From NCBI RefSeq assembly GCF_012933465.1, contig NZ_JABBND010000016.1:1-64000 (forward strand): a stretch of DNA of 64,000 nucleotides, in the 5' to 3' direction. Below, piece after piece: positions 61,381-64,000 of the stretch. A model generated the notes under the pieces. That model was not told the DNA's origin. It worked only from the letters and a program-made list of their open reading frames with translations, and made no database searches. The translations under genes and the position numbers were made by a program. Positions within the stretch are counted from its first letter, which is position 1, and every line of letters begins with the position of its first letter. This stretch comes from Actinomycetospora sp. TBRC 11914 (GTDB taxonomy: Bacteria; Actinomycetota; Actinomycetes; Mycobacteriales; Pseudonocardiaceae).

Positions 61381-62466
61381 TCAGCCGGGGGACGGGCTGC
61401 CGACCCGCTTGACGAACAGCAGCCGGTCCCCGCGCTCGAGGGCGTCCACGGCCGGCGCGTCGATCTGGTGCACCTGACCGGCCCGGACGACGGCGAGCAC
61501 GATGTCGCGCAGGTGCCGCGGCGAGCCCCCGATCTCGGACTCGGTGACCTCGCGCTCGGAGAGGCTCATGCCCGCGTCGGGGGTGAGCAGGTCCTCGACG
61601 ACGGCGACGACGTTGGGGGTGGTCGTCGCGACCCCCAGCAGCCGGCCGGCGGTCTCGGCGGACACGACGACGGAGTCGGCGCCGGACTGGCGCAGCAGGT
61701 GCACGTTCTCGGTCTCGCGCACCGCGGCGGTGATCGTGATGCGGGGGGCGAGCTCGCGCGCGGTCAGGGTGACCAGCACCGCGGTGTCGTCCCGGTTCAC
61801 CGCGACCACCAGCGAGGAGGCGTGGACCAGGCCGGCGGTGCGCAGGACGGAGGACTGGGTCGCGTCCCCGCGGACGGTCACCAGACCCATCGCCGACGCG
61901 GCGTCGAGCCGGCCGCGGTCGGTGTCGACCACGACGATGCGCTCCGGGACGGCAGCGAAGTCCGAGTCCCCGAGGAGGGTGTCGACCGCGGCCTTGCCCT
62001 TCGTGCCGAAGCCGACCACCACGACGTGGTCTCGCACGCGGGACCTCCAACTCCGGACGCGGAACGCCTGGCGGGAGCGTTCGGTGAGCAGCTCGACCGT
62101 GGTACCGACCAGGACGATGAGGAAGAGCACGCGCAGCGGGGTGATCACGAGGATCGTCCACAGCCGCGCGGACTCGGTGACCGGGACGATGTCCCCGTAC
62201 CCGGTGGTGGAGAGGGACACCGTCGCGTAGTACAGCGCGTCGACGAAGCCGAGCGGCGTGCCGTTGGAGTCACGGTAGGCGTCGCGCTGGACGTAGACGA
62301 GCAGCCCGGCCGCGACGAGCGCGCCGAGGGCGACCATCGCCCGGCGGACCAGGGCGACGAGCGGGCCGATGCGCCGGTCGGGCATCACGACGATCGCCCC
62401 GGCGCCGTCGGACGGATCGCGCCCCGCGTCGGGTCCTCGGGGCCCGGGGCCCCTGGTCCGCTCCAC
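61381..62466 (-). CDS. TrkA-N type potassium channel
   Basis: 361 residues. Two membrane helices flank the pore: MVALGALVAAGLLVYV, pore loop FVDALYYATVSLSTTGYGD (selectivity filter TTGYGD) and LWTILVITPLRVLFLIVLVGTTVELL; then an RCK/TrkA-N domain (DHVVVVGFGTKGKAAVDTL, VVDTDRGRLDAA, GDATQSSVLRTAGL) and a TrkA-C-like domain. K+ channel gated by a nucleotide or ion. GTG 62466 is chosen from the TACGCT box seven bases upstream; ATG 62523 and ATG 62385 are alternatives. Confidence 0.9.
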   Translation of the reverse strand: MERTRGPGPRGPDAGRDPSDGAGAIVVMPDRRIGPLVALVRRAMVALGALVAAGLLVYVQRDAYRDSNGTPLGFVDALYYATVSLSTTGYGDIVPVTESARLWTILVITPLRVLFLIVLVGTTVELLTERSRQAFRVRSWRSRVRDHVVVVGFGTKGKAAVDTLLGDSDFAAVPERIVVVDTDRGRLDAASAMGLVTVRGDATQSSVLRTAGLVHASSLVVAVNRDDTAVLVTLTARELAPRITITAAVRETENVHLLRQSGADSVVVSAETAGRLLGVATTTPNVVAVVEDLLTPDAGMSLSEREVTESEIGGSPRHLRDIVLAVVRAGQVHQIDAPAVDALERGDRLLFVKRVGSPSPG

Positions 62467-62473
62467 GGGCGGC

Positions 62474-62479
62474 AGCGTA
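62474..62479 (-). promoter_or_regulatory. -10 box of leaderless channel promoter
   Basis: TACGCT on the minus strand, seven bases before the GTG at 62466. Confidence 0.5.
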
Positions 62480-62667
62480 TCGGCGGTGGGCCGCCCCACC
62501 CCGGACCCCGGGGCGTCCCGCATTCGAGTGAACTTTCAACGGTCCATGTCAGGAGTCCTGGGTATCCCTCTCACAGCAGGTGACGGACGTGGGCGACGCC
62601 CCCCTTCTGGGCACGGAGGGTCAGGCCGCCGGTCACGGAGAGCAGTACGAGAGGAGCGTGGACCGTC

Positions 62668-63000
62668 ATGGGTGATCGGTTCGCCTGCCACACCGTGGCC
62701 GGGTCGGGGATCGAGGGCTGCTCGGTGCGGCCCGAGCCGGGTTCTCCCGACGACGGGGCGGGGCACGACTGGGTCGACACGGTCGCCGCGCTGGACGACT
62801 GCGACGGCTACGTCGTGCTCATGGTCGACCCGCAGACCGCCGAGGTCGACGCGCACGGCCCCTTCGGCGGGCCCGACGCCGCGGTGGCCGCCGAGGGCCT
62901 GCGCGCCTCGCTCGACGCCGAGGGCCTCGACGACGTCGCGGTTCGCATCGTCCGCCTGCACCTGCCGACCGATCGGCCGACGGGCCCCGCTGTCGCCTGA
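62668..63000 (+). CDS. Small hypothetical acidic protein
   Basis: 110 residues. GHDWVDTVAALDDCDGYVVLMVDPQTAEVDAHGPFGGPDAAVAAEGLRASLDAEGLDDVAVRIVRLHLP looks like a small alpha/beta domain; three cysteines; no signal peptide. I do not recognise it. ATG 62668 with GAGAGGAG 11 bases upstream. Stands alone between the channel gene and a possible mini-gene. Confidence 0.7.
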   Translation: MGDRFACHTVAGSGIEGCSVRPEPGSPDDGAGHDWVDTVAALDDCDGYVVLMVDPQTAEVDAHGPFGGPDAAVAAEGLRASLDAEGLDDVAVRIVRLHLPTDRPTGPAVA

Positions 63001-63100
63001 GCCGGGACCACGGGCCCCTCCGGACCAACGCCGACCACCGGTCGGGCGTAGCCGGTGCGGCGGTGGAAACGTTCCGGGCGCGCCGGACGACGAGCCGGGC

Positions 63101-63256
63101 ATGGGTGACCACGAGCGACACCACCTGCCCCTGCAGGTCGACCGGGACCTCGCCGGCGAGCAGCGGCTCGAGGCGGCCGCCCGGGTGCGCCACCTCGTGG
63201 CGGCCCTCGTCCCGGTCCAGCGGTGCGCGCCGACCGACCTGCCCCGTCCCCGCTGA
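63101..63256 (+). CDS. Possible mini-gene, 51 residues
   Basis: MGDHERHHLPLQVDRDLAGEQRLEAAARVRHLVAALVPVQRCAPTDLPRPR-type sequence forms one amphipathic helix. No good ribosome-binding site precedes the ATG. GC-ending codons make it plausible, but a chance frame cannot be excluded. Confidence 0.3.
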   Translation: MGDHERHHLPLQVDRDLAGEQRLEAAARVRHLVAALVPVQRCAPTDLPRPR

Positions 63257-63433
63257 GACCGGGACCTCCCGACACAAGCCGCCGTGACCCGGCCCACCCC
63301 TCGGTGTCGACCGGACGAGCGGGATCCGGCCCCGTGAGTGCCGTCGTCCTTCCCCACCGCCCGCCGCCCGGGTAGAACGGCTGATCGTCGGATCCCGGTC
63401 CGACGACGGCGGAGCAGGGTGGAGGAACCGCGG

Positions 63434-64000
63434 ATGACCGCGACGGGGCGCTGGCGCGCCCATCTCGACGGTGCCCGGCGTGCGCGCGGGGCACGAGGGA
63501 CGGACCACGCGCTCGACGCGGCGGAGCCGCCCCGCCTGAGCGAGGTCGACCTCGCCGGCCTGGGGGTCCACCCGCCCCTCCCCGCGCCCGCCTTCGAGCG
63601 CGACGCCGACCACCGCGTCGAGGCCGCCGTCGGCGGCGACGACCCCGTGGTGATCGTCGCGGGCCCGCGGCTCGGCGGCGCCACCCACGCGCTCGCGCGG
63701 GCCGCCCGCCTCCTGCTCGGCGACCACCGCGTCGTCCGCCCCGACCCGGCCGCGCTCGGCGGGGCCGACCCGCTGGGCTCCCCCGCCGACCCCGCCCTCG
63801 TCGCCGCCCTCTCCGGCACCGGCGCCGGCCCGGAGCCCGGCGTGGTCGTCTGGCTGGACGCGGTCGGTCCCGGTCTGCTGGCGGCGCTGCGCCGGGCCCG
63901 GCCGCCCGCCGGGGTCCGGGTCCTCGCGACCGTCGACGCGGCCCTGCTGCACCCCGACGTGACCCCGGGCGAGGTGGACCGGGACGTCACGGTCGTGCGC
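63434..64000 (+). CDS. Unknown protein, 3' end beyond the window
   Basis: 189 residues visible. After a basic N-terminus comes RLSEVDLAGLGVHPPLPAPAFERDADHRVEAAV and then a strand-loop-helix DPVVIVAGPRLGGATHALARAARLLLGDHRVVRPD, which resembles a degenerate P-loop (AGPRLGGAT instead of GxxxxGKT), as in some actinobacterial multi-domain NTPase-like proteins. GVVVWLDAVGPGLLAALRRARPPAGVRVLATVDAAL would then correspond to a Walker B-like strand (VVVWLD). ATG 63434 with GGAGGA upstream. Function cannot be assigned from this fragment. Confidence 0.7.
   Translation, partial: MTATGRWRAHLDGARRARGARGTDHALDAAEPPRLSEVDLAGLGVHPPLPAPAFERDADHRVEAAVGGDDPVVIVAGPRLGGATHALARAARLLLGDHRVVRPDPAALGGADPLGSPADPALVAALSGTGAGPEPGVVVWLDAVGPGLLAALRRARPPAGVRVLATVDAALLHPDVTPGEVDRDVTVVR

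Overview
The window is very GC-rich chromosomal DNA (third codon positions almost always G or C, many GTG starts) from an actinobacterium. A mycothiol-dependent formaldehyde dehydrogenase (mscR), a SepH septation protein, actinobacterial-type SerC, DUF2530, DUF2537 and DUF3027 proteins and many probable leaderless transcripts point to Mycobacteriales/Pseudonocardiales. The DUF222/HNH gene and overall gene style suggest a Pseudonocardia- or Actinomycetospora-like organism, but genus cannot be fixed from the sequence alone. There is no prophage, insertion sequence, CRISPR array, tRNA or rRNA that I can support.

Layout. 1-5.5 kb: tail of a DUF222/HNH gene, an Asp/Glu racemase, a three-helix-bundle protein, a lyase-like lipoprotein, a GDT1/TMEM165 manganese exporter behind a yybP-ykoY riboswitch, and an HSL-type esterase. 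5.5-9.2 kb: polyhydroxyalkanoate-type cluster (phaB, a Cys-nucleophile PhaC-like hydrolase, phaA). 9.4-12.7 kb: mscR plus its metallo-beta-lactamase partner, then a double gamma-glutamylcyclotransferase-domain protein. 12.9-16 kb: acyl-CoA synthetase/SDR operon with a divergent TetR regulator and paired operator-like palindromes. 16-19 kb: photolyase and citrate synthase, bracketed by palindromic repeats. 19.3-21.1 kb: sugar kinase and aldose epimerase. 21.2-24.8 kb: efflux island (ABC exporter, MarR regulator, MFS transporter) with an overlapping palindromic operator. 24.8-30.6 kb: pdxH, serC, sepH, DUF2537, a TrmH-type methyltransferase and a bifunctional nuclease; part of this order resembles mycobacterial chromosomes. 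31-39 kb: GCS2 ligase, MFS exporter, dodecin, a fused cytochrome b/molybdopterin oxidoreductase with a membrane partner, SfnG sulfone monooxygenase and a purine permease. 39-43 kb: sacsin-type ATPase protein and DUF3027 protein. 43.3-44.1 kb: a non-coding repeat island. 44-49 kb: secreted glutaminyl cyclase, an FAD/Fe-S oxidoreductase and a membrane-anchored exonuclease/phosphatase-family protein. 49-64 kb: envelope and unknown small genes, LMW tyrosine phosphatase, universal stress protein, beta-propeller lipoprotein, GMC oxidoreductase, LCP cell-wall ligase, TrkA-type K+ channel, and the start of a further gene cut by the window end.

The most unusual content is in the intergenic DNA rather than in the genes. 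It includes an inverted/direct minisatellite island at 43.37-44.08 kb and a palindromic repeat family with fixed 29-nt loops (three copies). There are also twin inverted hairpins at 16.05-16.17 kb and a duplicated element with swapped arm complementarity at 28.17-28.29 kb. Many genes have a TANNNT-like box 6-7 nt before a GTG or ATG, indicating leaderless transcription.
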